A model generated the notes under the pieces. It was given only the letters and a program-made list of their open reading frames with translations, was not told the origin of the DNA and did not search any database. A stretch of 64,000 nucleotides of DNA from Eopsaltria australis (lineage: Eukaryota; Chordata; Aves; Passeriformes; Petroicidae), in the NCBI GenBank assembly GCA_034509425.1, contig JAVTVJ010000070.1:434001-498000 (forward strand), in the 5' to 3' direction. The translations under genes and the position numbers were made by a program. The first letter of the stretch is position 1, and each line of letters begins with the position of its first letter. Positions 25,959-39,640 of this stretch are shown here, in pieces.

Positions 25959-26062
25959 TTCACAGAATTGCAGGATATTTTGAGTTAGAAAGGACCCAGA
26001 ATGATCATCAAGCCCAACTCTTAGCCCTGCACAGGCCATCCCCTAGAGTCATATAATATGCC
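25959..26062 (-). mobile_element. CR1 LINE 3'-end fragment
   Basis: Read on the plus strand the segment is the reverse complement of a CR1 3' end: cacagaattgcaggatattt near 25961, then gttagaaaggacccagaatg and atcaagcccaactc, then the ccctgcacaggccatccc block. This variant of the 3' end is typical of songbird CR1 subfamilies as I remember them. It is short (about 100 bp) and diverged, fading out after about 26060. Confidence 0.85.
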
Positions 26063-27339
26063 TTGTCTGCAACTTCGGAGCTAACAAAGGTAATTTGGAA
26101 TGTTTTACCTGTTATGATGTGAGAGAAAAGAAATTAGGCAAAAATGATGGTTGTCTATAATGGTTAGGTAAATAAGGAATGCTAAGCAGGACTTGTAGCA
26201 ACCAAAGTCCAAGGAAAAATTGATGGAGAGGGTGTTTAGCATATGGCAAGTGAAATGTCATAGAGATTTTAAGTACTCTTCACTTAGAAGCACAACTGTA
26301 AAAACAGAGGAGTAAAAGAAAACAAAGACCACCTTTGGAAAAAATATGTTAAAAGTTCCTCTCCTTAGGTTCCTGTTGTACTTATATAGAAATTTAGTTC
26401 AATCCCTTGGAAAAGACCTGGATCTCTAGGCTGGGAATTGCTGGGGTAGGTAGATATGAATTTTTCTCAAGTGTTAAATTGATAAATGTGTTCTGGTTGC
26501 TGACAAACACCTGTGAGAGTAATACATATTTCATTGGGGAAAGGAGGAATGCTAGGAGAAAGGGAGAAGTATATAAATTACCCAGAACAAAAGGTTTTAT
26601 AGTACTTTGATGTGTCTTCTCCAGATTGTGTTATGACTTGCTCACGTTTTGGCAATGTGAGGGTCTAAAGGGAGTAGTAAAAGTAAATTTGTGTAATTTT
26701 AAAATTATACACAGCTGAAAGATCAACTGTTGGGCATGTAAATATAAATCCTGATGAAAGAAACTGGAGCACACAGAATCAAAATGAACCATGAGTGAGC
26801 TTCAATAAAATGGAAAAAACAAAAAACAGACCTGGTTTTTGGTGTGGATAAACACAGAAGAAACGTGTGCTTAGCCCTCAGGTATTACAGAATTGCCTCA
26901 GTTACCTCAAAGGAATGGAAAATTTGGACCTTTTTAGATGTCTAGTCATCATACCATGAGATGCAGCCATGCACAGTACAGATTTTTGGTTCTGCTGATT
27001 GCAGAACTTCTTGAGTATTTTATCCAGAAGCTTGTGACAGACTGTGCCCAGAAGCAGGTTGCCCAACCTGCTGCAAACTTAAGTTCCTGCTCTCAAAAGC
27101 ACATAATTAAATGCATATCAGTCTGATGTGACTTCTAGGCAGGGTTTTTCCAAAAAACAGAGCATTTGCCCCTTCTTGGAAACAGGCCTTGTTCTGAAAC
27201 AAAACTTAAGGAATAACTAAAAAGACACTGAATAGATGTGAACACTTTAACTTTTGTAGAATAGCTTGCTGTCTTTTTTCCTTCCTGATTATAACCAGAC
27301 TAACCTTTGGGGGAAAGGGTCTGAACATCCAGGGAACTC

Positions 27340-27381
27340 GCATAAAGAATACTGAAGCTAGCATAAAGCATACTGAAAAGG
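27340..27381. repeat. 21-bp imperfect tandem duplication
   Basis: gcataaagaatactgaagct... (27340-27360) is followed directly by gcataaagcatactgaaa... (27361-27381), with differences at one internal base and in the last four. Confidence 0.8.
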
Positions 27382-28360
27382 TCACCTTTTGTGTAATGCT
27401 GAATTGTGTAATTCAAAGGGTGCAGTTCATGAAATGGCATTCAAGTTAGCTCATCATAAAAACTGTTTTCCATCAGTTTTGGAGAAAATAGTCCTCCCTA
27501 AGGTGTTTTTCATCTTTTCTCTTCTTTTTTGCTCTCCAACACGTTAGTTTGGTGTGCATGGTTTTAGAGTTGTGCCATGTGGGGCAGCCTTGTGCTAGAA
27601 CAATGGAATAGGTTTATTTTTATTTGGTATACACCTTGTCCTATTACTGTGAGATAGAACGAGACATTTGGTTATAAGCAGGTCACAGGCAGCCATTGTA
27701 CATTAATGAAGTGGGATTCTAACATCTGCTAGAATGTTTTTTTTTTATTTACCATATTGTTCAGTTGGATGTTTCTCTAAAAACAGCAGAAAGCTCAGGA
27801 AAAATTTCAAGAGGTCCACAGCTGCTTTATTATGGTTTGTTTTTGTCAGACCTCCTGACAAGGAATAATTATATAGAATGGCAACACAGGTTCAAACCTT
27901 TGGGCCGGCCTGAGTTTTGTCGTGCTGTTGATGAAGCAGAGGATGGTGTCTGTGTGTTTCCAGGAAAATTGACATGTGAAACTCAAAAGTTTTGGGAGTT
28001 CACTCGAGCTTTTATATCCCAATCTCTTTGATCAAGGAATCTGACTCAAAACTCTCAGAATAAAATATTTTCTTTTGAGACGTCTGATGATCTTCAGAGG
28101 CAATGAAAGTAGCTGCACTTTCTGTATGTTGATGATTTAGGAGCTCTGAAGAAGGCAGAACTATGTTGTTGGGTTTGGGAAAAGCACAGGGTAGCAGTAA
28201 TACTGTTCCCTTCAATAAACTCCAAATTGTTCTGCAGTTCACAAAAAATTCTGGTTTTGTTTTAGCAAATAGTTGCATTATTTCATCTGTCCCCTCATTT
28301 CCCCTCAAATCCTTCTCTTCTGAGTGGAATATTGTTCCCGGGCAATCTTTAAAAAGCCTG

Positions 28361-28386
28361 AAACAACAAAAAAAACCCACACACCC
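28361..28386 (+). repeat. A/C-rich low-complexity tract
   Basis: Eight A (28368-28375) run directly into ccc and an acacaccccc block. Confidence 0.8.
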
Positions 28387-31300
28387 CCAGCTTAAAGGAC
28401 CAGTGATCTTTTCTGTCAAGTAGAGAAACCTACCTTTGCTTTTGGTAAGAAATCTAAGAACTGGGAAAGAAAGAGAGGGAGTTTGCTTTTCGAGGGTCAG
28501 CTTCCTTGTTTTTCTTCTTTACACTCTACACCTAATGTGTGCACATCTAAATCAAAGAATTGTAACCTCTATTTAGAGCAGTGTCTGCTTCCAAATTTCT
28601 TGCAATTGTTTTTTATTTTTCTTTTTTTATGTTTCTTTTTCTGTTGAGAGCCTTGCAACTACTTGGGATGCTCTTGGTATTAGTAATGGGATAATTTATA
28701 TTTTAATTAAGCAGAGTTGCTACAAAATATTCCAGTGGAGACTGCGAGCATTTATCTCGTGACTTTTGCCCCCTTTGGCACTCTGAAAAGGGGTTCTTGC
28801 TGTCCAAGTCCTACAGTGTATCCAAACAATGCTGTTCCTTGCATCAGAATAGAATGTTGTTTTAGCCTTTTTGGACTTAATGACTCTTATTATTTGTCTG
28901 AAATACATAACTAGGTATGCAATGGAAGCAGTACATCTGTTTTCCAAGTACAGCTATACTGATAAAGGTTACAGGGCAGGTGTTTTGATTTTTATTATTT
29001 ATTTTTCTTTTGTCCATACTGTGAACAGCAGTGGTATTAAAAAACGTTTTCCTCCTCCTCTCTTGACACGTCAGGTGAGATAAGGTTCCTCTTGCAAGAA
29101 TGCTTTTTACAATTGTCAAATTATTGCATCATCTCTACATGTCCAAGATCTTAATTTTAGGCATATATCACTGCTTAAATTGCTTAGTTCAAATAAAAAT
29201 AAAAACCCTGGATCTTCCATGACCTTTTAGTATGAAAAAAATATTTTTGCAATCATGTGTTCGCACCTTAGAAAATAATTAAAATGGGAGGCACAGAGAG
29301 ACTGGAAAACCAGTAAAAATTTAAATATCAAAATTTGTTCTGTGAGTATAAAGCAAAGAAATGCAAAATGGCAATAATCATAAGAGAAGGAATAATTTAA
29401 TTTTGAAGCTAAGATGTTTGCTGATAGATTCCCCCCTGAATTGCTCCATTTTTAGTATATTGCTAATTTTTATATCCAGTCACATTGTTGTTTGATTTGA
29501 TGTATGGTCTTAAAGAACTTCTGCTCTACACAAATATTTTGTGTTAAGGCTTAAAATTCTCCAACCATGCACGTTATTAGAAATTCAGATTATTTCTGCA
29601 TAATTTACTGTGCATACTCTTCTGCATTTTTTTTGATGGCATTGTCAAGTTGCAGGTTTACCATTGTAAATATTTTTGTGATTAAAGCCACAATTTTCCA
29701 AACATTTTTTTATGGTCTGAACACTTAGATGTCTGGATTCTTGTTTTAAACACCCTACGTTTGTTTTCACATTTTCTTTAAGTTGTAAAATATTTTAAAA
29801 TGGGACAATGAATTAGACATGGCATCTTTTTGGGCTAATTAATTCTAAGTTAATGGCCATATATATCATGATAATGATGCCCAATGAGAACTTGTTTCTC
29901 TCTCACCACCCCATAAATGCATCCTCCAAAAAAGAATGTTTTTTTCTTATTACTTGCTATGCAAAAATAATGAATTTTATTTCTGTAGCATGCTATAGTG
30001 GGGATCAGAAGAAAGTAGGTGAAATGGAAACACAGGAAAAAGTTCATGTGTATGTGTAGTGGCTTGGTTCTCTGTATTTTACCAAAAAAGAGGCAGAGGC
30101 ACAACATTTAAGAGACTTTATCTTAATTTTAAGGCAGAATATCCAAAAAGATACCCCTTCCATGTGTGTTTGCCTTCAACTGATTATACATTTATGGAAC
30201 CATTTCTTGTGTTCCAAGTTAAAGCCCATAGTAGCTGCAGTGATGGTGTAAACCACCTTTAGCAGGCACAGATGAAGACATCAAGGAACTGTTTTGGCAG
30301 ATAGTTGGGAGGTATGGTCAATAGCAGTGCTGAATCCTTCAGCAGGATAATGAAATGCTGAAGTCAGAAGATGAGTTGAATTGTGTGATAATTAAAACTG
30401 GCTTTTTTGTCATTCTTGGATGCTTCAGAATTAGACAAAAATGTTTAATTAACAGAGCACTTGTCTCTGCCTTTTAAATGACAGAATGCATATATTTTAT
30501 TTTTAGACTTCTGCACTTAAAGAGAAGTCAGAATTCTTTGGGTGAAAGCTAGATGTACTTTTAGAAGATCATTGACATGCATTTAGTTTTTCTGCAATAG
30601 CAGGAAGTGTTTATTAACATTTAGGTTTAAAGTGGAATGAATTGTTTCTACAGGATGAAGTTGAGGCCATACTCTCAATGGAAGAAATCTGTTCCTTCTG
30701 CCCTGGAATATGGAGCCTTGGAGTGGTCTATCCAGCCTTAATCATGCAGTTATAACTTCTTAGTTCATGTTTACTGCTGATAGAATGACTGTGTGATCAA
30801 TTGATGATAGTCTGTGAAGGAAAGGGGAAGCACACAATACTGTCTGTCACTTTGCATTCCTCTGTGCAACAAATGGCAATGGCTAAATTTTTGCCCACCC
30901 TCTCCTTCTGCCTTGTCCTTCTGTTAGGTCATCACATGTTTGAGACATTTGTCTCTTGCAAAGGAAACTGCGGTATAAGATATTTAGGCTCATTAAAAAT
31001 TCAGCACAAGTTTCAGTAAGTAAAGAAGGTGGGCTGTTAAGTCTTCAAATGCAAACCCATCACAGCTATTATCAGAGTATGTCAGGAATAGTTAAAGAGA
31101 ATGAGTTGGAAGTAGATTTGTCTGAAACATTTAAAACTCCCCTGAAGAATGGAAACCTACATGAAGAAAGTATTCTCTGAGGGGCTGACATGACCTTGCA
31201 CTTACTCAGAGTATTTTATAACAGCACTTACTATGCTATTTAAATGCTATTATCTCTTGTGACACTGGCATGTCCTTTGTATTGCTGCAGCAATAACAGG

Positions 31301-34300
31301 ATAAAATACTGGGTTTTGCAGTTGTTTAGCACCATCAGTGACTCACACTGGTGTTCCCTGAATAAAGTAGACAAAGAAAATTGTCTTTCTTCTCCTCAAA
31401 TTACTCCTTTCTCTTATTTTTTACACCAATTTAAATGTAATTTCCAGTTCTCAACATAAATCTCTTGGCTCTGTGATTCCACAGTAATTTCTGGAAGCCG
31501 AGTCTTTCTCCTTGCCAAGGTGCCTGTGCCTCACAGGTCTTGCAGAAGTTTTGGCTGGCAGGAGAGGGCTCTGTGCTCTGTGGTCAGAGCATGGCCAGTC
31601 CCAGCACAGGCCAAGAGTAAGTGGACAAGCAGATTTTCTCAAGACTTGGGAAGTTTGGTAGCCTGACAGGGTTTCTCCAGGTGTTTGTGATGAAGAGGTT
31701 GGTTTGACAGATTCAGCTCTTGTTAGCCCTCAGTTTCCAAACCCTGTTGGCGAGGGAGATAGGCCAGTCTCCTGTGTGCCTGCCTTAGCAGCAATCTGTC
31801 TGCTTCCTTTCCTAGGGGCTGGAGAGACAGGCACAGGGAAAGCACAGAGCCTGATGAAGTTACTGCCCTGTGTGAGGATGTAGAATGGATGTCCTGTACA
31901 GCCTATGCCACAGCTCCAATAACTAGAGGAGTAGTTTTTGTGCACCTGTCACTGCTCTTTAGCACATCTGTCCTCTTCAAAATATGCTGGTGACAAAAAA
32001 ACATAAGTTTTATGCTCAGGTTTGAAAGATAAGTTGATGTGTGCAAAGAAGTTACCGACCTGATTCATCTGGCATAAATACAGACATGCCTTTGAAAGCT
32101 GATGAACTAAAACTGCTCTCTGTTTTTGAGAAGAGGCTTGAATTTCTTAATATTCTCAAGGTTATCTTGACAAAGTTTATACTGTTTGTTTTGAGAAGAC
32201 AAAGTCCTCTTATTTTTCTCCAAGATTACCTGTGGACAGATTTCTCTAATGAGCAACCCTATGTCCTCTTGTTCAAAGAGATAGTTAGTAACAGGATGTT
32301 AAATGGCAAAAATTTCACCGTATCTCCTGTAATCAGGTAGATTGAAAAGCTTCTTCAGAGAAAAATACTCCAGCTACCAATAAAATATGATTTAATGCCA
32401 GATGTTTTAATTCTCACTAATTGCAGTAGTATTTAATTTTATTTTTTGTTAATAATTGGTGGGAACCAGGTTGCGGGCTACAGACAGTTAACTTGCTTTG
32501 ATATACAAGTGTTTTCTATTCTCCTTACTGCAGTTGTGAATTATAACTAGTTTTACCTATTTTTCTATGTTGATAGATAGAGGCTAGAGGGATGAGAGTA
32601 GTTTATAGCAGACACAGTTTACTGTTTGCATGAAAACTTTATTTGAAGAAAACAGAAAAAGCACATCTTTTTAGTATTTTACTGAACATTTACTATCATA
32701 ATCAGCTTTTTTTTAACAATATCAAAACTTTTCCACAGCAGATGTGCATTTACACTGTTCAAGTACATCATTCCTCACAATACAATCAACAGTTGCTGGG
32801 CATTAATGGAATTCTCTCAGGGGAAAAGTCTGTTATCTCTTTGATGGGAACAGATCTTTTATCAACAGTGATTGCTAATACAGTTGAGGGAGACCAGAGA
32901 GGCTGTTAATTATTCTGTTTGGGTGCACTTTAATGAAGTTATCAGCAAAGTACATCTGTGAGCTTTCTTTTACAAAATCAGGCTTGCAATAAATATGAAA
33001 TTAGATTTTAAGGGAAAAAATGGCATTTGCCTGCAGATGGATCGCAATTTTTGTGAGCATAGATACATTTGCTATTTCATCTTCTCTAATGTGATTCATG
33101 CAAGATAATTTTTATTTTAATAATAGCCATTACTTTTGCAGGTAGTTTATTTTCGTGGTGAGTACTGTCTTTTCCCCTCATCAAATTTTTTAGCTGTTGG
33201 TATTCGTTAGATTATTATGTCTTTCCTCAGGGCATTGTCAGCAGCCAAACAGATCTGGTTCAGGGTGGACTGTCCAGTAGCAAAAGCTATTGATCAAATC
33301 CCTAAATTCTGGGACAGCCCTCCTGCTTTTAGAAGGCTTTAGCAGGCAATATTTACACACCCATGCCTGGTCAGCCTGAACTGAAAACCCAGTTGCAAAA
33401 AAGGAAATAGGACGTGACACTGGGCAAAGAAAGCAGTAATATCAGTGTCAAAGGTACTGCTTCATAGAAGTACAATTTTTTTGAAAGCTTGGAAATTGGA
33501 GGTTTTGTTCTTCTGTTCTGTTGAGTGCATATGAGTGGGCAAAGACATAAGTAGTGCCACATAATTCCTCCGTTCTCATCTATTACATTCTTCCCGTGAG
33601 TTACTGTCAGTCAGTGGAAAAGTCATGTTTGAACCACAACTGCTGCCGGTTATTTTCTTACCTTTTTTCTTTTTTTTTTTGAGACAGTTGATCACCAGTG
33701 CTATTCTAGCTTTTCTGCTATACCACGTGACTCTCCAAATCTCACTTTTTTACAATTGTGGGAGCAAAGGCTAAATAGATAAATGTCTACTGACTGGCAA
33801 TTGTCCTGCTCTCTCCTACCCCCAATTTCTACCCGCTTTTTGTAGTTTCAGCAAAAGTTATTTTTTTTGCTCTGCTTCCTACAGAATTAATTCTGCATTG
33901 CACTTCAGCAAAAGTCTTCAAACTAATGTTTATATATCAGATTATCATGGTGTCTCACAAGGCTCATTTTTCATACACCCAGAACATCATCTGGTATGTT
34001 TTCTGATGTAAAGGCTTTTGGGAATTTTGGCTATGCAAAAGTAGTACTCACTCCAGACATCTCTTAAAGATCAATATCTTGAGGAGATGCTGGTTTTTAC
34101 CAGAACCAAATGTAAAGTCTAGGGTGCAGCCAGTGAGAAAGAGGGTTGATTAACAGTAAACAGAGTTTCTAAACAGGTTTGGATTCTCACTAGGAAAAAA
34201 GTGTCAGCTGACTGGCACCTAAAAATAAACATTATTATGTGCGACCTCTGCAGCCATAAGGTTATTGTACATTAATACTTGAGGATAGCAGTGAGCTTCA

Positions 34301-36622
34301 GCTAACAAAGCTTATTTTCTCTTGTGAACAGTTAAAAAAAAAAAAGAAACTTGAAGGACATGCTGAGAAAGGAGCAGCTGGTTTCAGCAGAGACCTGGTT
34401 GCACTTTCCCTTAAATTTCCAAGATGCTCTGCTTTTTCATGCGTTCTTGCTGCCCTTTCAGAATTAATGCCACATTAATTGGCATGACAAAATCTCTTCC
34501 TGACTTTTTTTTTTTTTTTCTGCAATGAATTCCTTCCCTATATGTAACTAATGGTAGGAAAATAACTCTGTTCAACTTTAGGGATGGTGTTAAGTTTTAT
34601 GTAGCTATACAGCCTTGTTTGTCTAAATCCCTGTTTGAAGTACATAATTGCAAAACTTCAATCCAGGATTACACCACCCAGTGCCAGCTCTTCCTTTCAT
34701 ACGACTGGGTTAGCATGCAGGTTAGTCATATTTCCCCACTAAAGCAATTGCTATGTTACAGGTTAGAAATTTGGCGAGCAGTATGCAAAAGTCTTGTGGT
34801 CAAGGCTATTCTATTATGTAATGGAGAACTTCAGTTACAGGAATATTAATGTTGTTTAGGAATGTGGTGAGTTGGATCATTGAATTACACATGGAAAAAT
34901 AGTGGGGAAGTATGTTCAGGAAAAAAAAAAGAGATCTTGCTGAGTAGCATGGCAGAATTCCCTTTGACTTCTTCAAAAGTGGCCTTGAAACTTTGCTGAT
35001 GATTTCAGGTTTGCCTGTTGTCCAGGTTGAAACAAACAGATCTCACTACAGCTGCTAACTTGGATCTTGATCTTGTTAACCCTTAATTGCCTTTTTAACT
35101 TGTAAATTGATTATTAGGTTGTTCCTTTCAGGCTGTGGAATTGTATCGTGCTTAATTCATACAGCACTCCTGATTCCTTTCAATCCAGTAAAATCCAAAT
35201 AATTTTCTCCCACTGAGAGTAATTTCCTTCCTGTATTCTCCCTCACTTATAAACTTTGAGAGAAATATTAATGTAATTTTTAATGTTTTTCTCCAAAAAA
35301 ATTGTCAATCCCAGAATTTTTACATTTTAATACATACTCTGCAGAGGCTCATACTAAACTTAGCATTAATTTCTTTTATATATTTCTGGACATATAGAAA
35401 TGTGAATTTTCTTCATCTTGGTGATGAGAAGCATTTTGCAGAAGGTCTTTCACAGGAATGTCAAAAGTTTCTAAGTTCTTCTGCTCTGCCTAGTATTAAT
35501 CTACTGTGCTTTGGCATTTCTTAAAATTTATTTTAGAATCAATACTTACTATCGTATTTTTAAACTGATCTCTGTGTTACAAACCCTTAAACGTCTTCGT
35601 ATTGGGCCTTATAGCTTTGGTTTGACTGCAGCATGTGGTAGATTTGACTGAAGCATTTTTATCAGAAAATGCCTCAGCCGATGTGCATGTAGAGAAGGAC
35701 GCAGAATTTACCACTCTCCTGGAATATTCTCCCTTGCAGCCCAGCGTGATCCAAACCTTGATATGTAAACCCCATATAACCAACACTGCAGACAGCAGTA
35801 CAATTCCCTCCCTACATTTGCTGTCTGTTTCTCTTTACACATCCCAAAATTTCTTGTGCCTGCTGACCATAGCACTGGGCTAGTACTTCTGCCATGGTAG
35901 ATGGTTTAAATCTTGGTGTGACACCCTCCACTCCACAGCAGCCCTTTGACTGTACAGCCATGGTATAACTTTTCTAAGGGTTGCTTCAAGTTTGTCAGCA
36001 ATAAAATCCCTTTTCAACACACTTGAACTATTTAAAACAAAGCTTGTGTATACATACAACATTCACAGCTGGTACTAGCTGAGGTTGCACTACATAATTT
36101 ACTTGCATCTGCATGTCCCAAGCACTAATTACAGAAGCCTAATGAGGGATAGGGTGTGTAGGTCTGAGCTCCCACCTGACCTGCAATGTACCATGACACC
36201 ATATTTCATACTGTGACTGACCTTTCATCATAACTATTTACTGTCTCACCACTCTTTATGCTTCACAAGTTTTTAAAGGTTTTATGATTCTCTACCAATA
36301 CCTCATTAAAATATGAAATGTTAATGGAATTATTAACATCTCCTGTGGGTGCCACCCTCTAATTGGTGATTCCCTGTGGAGAGTTGCTTTTTGGAGAGAG
36401 GACCCAAATCTGAGATAGAAGTGTTTTTTGCAAGATATTAGATGTATAGCTATATAATTGTATTTTTATTAATAGTAGATGAGGACCCAAAAGGTTTACA
36501 GTTTCAAGATATCTTATGAAGAACTGTTGACCAGATGATTTTTCCACAGAAGTTCAGATTTTATGAATAACATATTAAGTGTTTTGCTGTAGACTGTTAA
36601 GTATGGCAAACTTTAAAAGGTT

Positions 36623-36661
36623 TAAAAAAACCCCAAAACAAACAACCAAACAAAAAAAAAC
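36623..36661 (+). repeat. A/C-rich low-complexity tract
   Basis: Seven A run into cccc (36624-36634), then caaa-type units and a nine-A run. Very similar in style to 22371-22416. Confidence 0.85.
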
Positions 36662-37240
36662 ATCCCTCCATTTCAAAGTTGAAGATATTTAAATAAAGAA
36701 ATTAAAACAAAGTACTGTTTGGGGCTGATTACATTTGCAGCACTGAAATCCTGTAACATCTGAGAGAAGGTTTATTTTTTACCCTGCTGTAAAACTGCTT
36801 TGAGTGTGAAGCAGCCAAGACTTTGTCAAACTCTGTCCTCTCCATGCCAACACTGCAATTTGGATACTGACCTGCATCATAAATCACTCCTTTGTACCTG
36901 AAGAAGTCCAGTACTTTAAACTAACTAGATAGATGTCATTTGCTATTCCTTTGCCTCTTCATTTTTACTTCAGCTGTCAACAAAAGAATCTTTATACAAC
37001 AATATACAATTCTGAGCTAGGATGTAAGGGCTGACATCAATTCCCTGGTGTCTTTCTTTTTCATTGCAGTTAAGTTGTTCAACATTCATTCTGTGGACTT
37101 TTATAGTTACGAAAAACATTTGACTATTTTACTTTTGTGCACCTTATAATTGTGCATAGATACTTCTTACAAAAGTAATTTGCATGTCAAAGATAGCCTG
37201 AAAAGTTATTCTGTCTGGACTTCAACTTCCATATGTACTA

Positions 37241-37286
37241 CAGACAACTGAAATTAGCGCATCCAGACAATTGAAATTAGAACATT
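37241..37286. repeat. 23-bp imperfect tandem duplication
   Basis: cagacaactgaaattagcgc... (37241-37263) is followed by cagacaattgaaattagaac... (37264-37286); 19 of 23 bases agree. Confidence 0.8.
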
Positions 37287-39061
37287 CATGTCACAAATAG
37301 AGAAGCACCTGACTCATCAAGAAAACCATCCTTCTCAGGTTTTTTTGTAAGGTAAACTTGTAGGCTAATTTACTGTGTGGAAAGTTACCTTGTGGGCTAA
37401 ATTCTGAAGGGATGATTTCAAGTTGTTGGTACCCTACAGACTCATGCTGGTGATGTATATTTTTTACTTAGCAATAAAGTAGGCTTCCCTGGCTTAGGCA
37501 GTACTCTGCTTGGTTTTGTTTCCACACAAATGTGAGAATACATTTTAAATAGTTGAAGGTTACATAAATTCCTTAACCTCTTTTTTCCTGCAGCATAAAC
37601 GTGCCACAGAATTCCTGGTATCAAGTATCTCATGTAAAATATGGGGAATTTAGTAATAAGCTCAAAGACAGAAAAATCATCCTGCATTGAGTGTGGAGAC
37701 AAATTAACTGTTGAGAAAAAATAAGTGAGTATTAGTAGGACTTAAAAGGAAATTAGGTTTTCTTAGAAGGGAGGGTCAAATTATTCAACACTTTAAAAGA
37801 AATAACAGCTGAAACGATTTAAATAAATATGTAAAACCTAAGTTTTCTTGTGAAATTGTCTCACCATCTCCTATTTGCACTGCATTTGAACAATGGGCAA
37901 AGTGTTTACTTATCCCCACACCCTGTAGCCATTTATAGCACATTTCCTTTGGAGTAATTTTCTTTTCTGTGTTAAAGCTGGAAAGGTACATTCCCTCAGT
38001 ATGAATTTAAGGAACATAGGATTAATATGACCCAGAGGCAGCAAATAATTCTGCCACCTGCACTAGAACAAAATTTCTGATGTCTTTTTCTTTCATTTCT
38101 ACTACTAGCATCTAATAAGATTTTTTTTTCAGACTATAATGGATATGATAATGTAGCCTTGTTTTATTTATGGGGTACTCTGCTGTGATGTCAAGAAAGC
38201 CACATTTTCTGTGTTCCTAATCGAATCCCAGGCCACACATTGTATTTCTGTGGATTTGAGACCCTTTTGTAGATATATTTTTTTTTTCAATATTGTAAAG
38301 ACCAGTAAAAGTGTGTGGGTTTTTTTTCCCTGGAAGAGACAGGTGATTTTATGGAACCAGAAGGGAAGTCATGAGATACTGGGTCAATGAAAAATGGATC
38401 CTAATAGAATTATCCCAGAGGTTCTCACAGTGAAGAGGGAATAGTTGAACTGCAAACCATCATCATAAGTGTCTCCAGACCAGCTAAAAAAATACACAGG
38501 ATGGAGAAGCTTGTTTTCAGCTAAGAAGGTAATTATTTTTTATGCTTCCAGAGATTTTCTTTCTGTTTTGTACCATGTAATTAGATGTGGAAGTTCTTGA
38601 TATACTTGCTTGTGGGAAAACATCTGTACAAAAATATGTACTGTAGTTTTCATGGCTGGGAAAGGAAAGAAGGCAAGATGTGCTTGTTCTCCTAAAAGCA
38701 CACTATATATCACATAATGTAACCCTGCTGTGTGCAGTGGTGTGTGGCAGTCTTCTTAAGATGGGGACTTGGCAATGTGTTCTTGCTCTTCTCAAAAATA
38801 TATCAAAACAAGGGTCTTGATTAGTATTTTGAGATGCTGGATACCTAAAGAATTTACTCTGTTACACGTTACGGCCCTGATTAGTGGTTGACTAGGAATG
38901 AGACATGAGAGCAAAGGCTGGTGAGAGGAAGAAAATCAGCTTCTTATTTCAGGTGATATACAAAAGAGGGGAAAATAAAAGGACATATAGGGAAAATGGA
39001 TAGTTCTCTGGTGACCCATGGTTTGACAGACTGCAAAGAAACTTTGTGGAACAGAATAGGT

Positions 39062-39640
39062 GGGGTTCTGGTGTTGATCCTGAGCCAGCAACATGCCCTC
39101 ACAGCAAAGAAGGTCAACAGCAACACCAACAGGTTGAGGGCAGTGATCCTTCCCCTCTGCTCAGCTATGGTGTGCAGTTCTTGACTTCCCAGCACAAGGG
39201 AGATAGATGTACTGGAGCAAACCCAGAAACACATCATGGGGATTATTAAGAGCTTGGATTGTCTGCTGTATGGGGAGTAGCTGATAGAGCTGGTGTTTTT
39301 AAGTCTGGAAAGGGGAAGGTTCAGGGTGATCTAATCAGTGTGTATAAATACCTGGTGGGGGTGGTAAAGAAGTCAAAGCCAGATTCCAGCCAGTGTCCAA
39401 CCAAAGGACAAGAGGCAGTAGATTCAAACTGAAATACAAGAAATTTTTTTTTAAGTTATCTCAGTGATCTGACTCTAGGACAAGTTGCCAAGATAGGTTA
39501 AGGAGTCTCCATCCCTGAAGGTATTAAAATCCTGATTGAATATTGTGCAGGGGCATTCTAGATGATGTTTTTCTGAGCAAGGGTTAGAACTAGATGATCT
39601 CCAGAGGTCTTGTTCAGCCTTAAAATCTCTGTTATTCAAG
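39062..39640 (+). mobile_element. CR1 LINE 3' portion
   Basis: The segment follows the CR1 ORF2 end and 3' UTR on the plus strand: gagccagcaacatgccctca near 39081, an acccagaaacacatcatggg block near 39221, then the gtctggaaaggggaaggttcag segment, the ggacaagaggcagtag block, tccatccctgaaggtatta near 39510, and the terminal gttagaactagatgatctcc before 39605. It is heavily diverged with many indels and stops. The end near 39640 degenerates where CR1 normally carries its short octamer repeat. 5' truncation is normal for CR1. Open frames in it on either strand are not genes. Confidence 0.92.

Larger units (their letters stand above)
26063..39061. other. 13 kb of non-coding DNA without recognised transposons
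   Basis: No CR1, LTR, SINE or gene was recognised. Small features are a 21-bp tandem duplication (27340-27381), A/C tracts (28361-28386, 36623-36661), poly-T runs (33670-33680, 34505-34519), and a 23-bp tandem duplication (37241-37286). Open frames reach 135 codons (minus strand, 28012-28419), overlapped by an 86-codon frame on the other strand; neither shows a domain. A frame at 35635-35883 (82 codons) looks slightly protein-like but is unrecognised. GC-richer patches occur at 31.5-31.95 kb. Confidence 0.7.

Noticed and set aside
27765..28031. 88-codon forward frame with a balanced composition
   Set aside because: Not recognised, with no supporting splice or promoter context beyond chance.
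28012..28423. 135-codon minus frame facing an 86-codon plus frame
   Set aside because: No domain in either; mutual overlap on opposite strands fits chance.
35632..35883. Acceptor-like cag followed by an 82-codon frame with fairly protein-like composition
   Set aside because: No family resemblance, a poor polypyrimidine tract, no ATG at its start, and only a weak donor near 35763.
39046..39249. Overlapping forward frames of 62-67 codons and a minus-strand frame of 97
   Set aside because: All lie wholly or largely in the degraded CR1 copy at 39062-39640.
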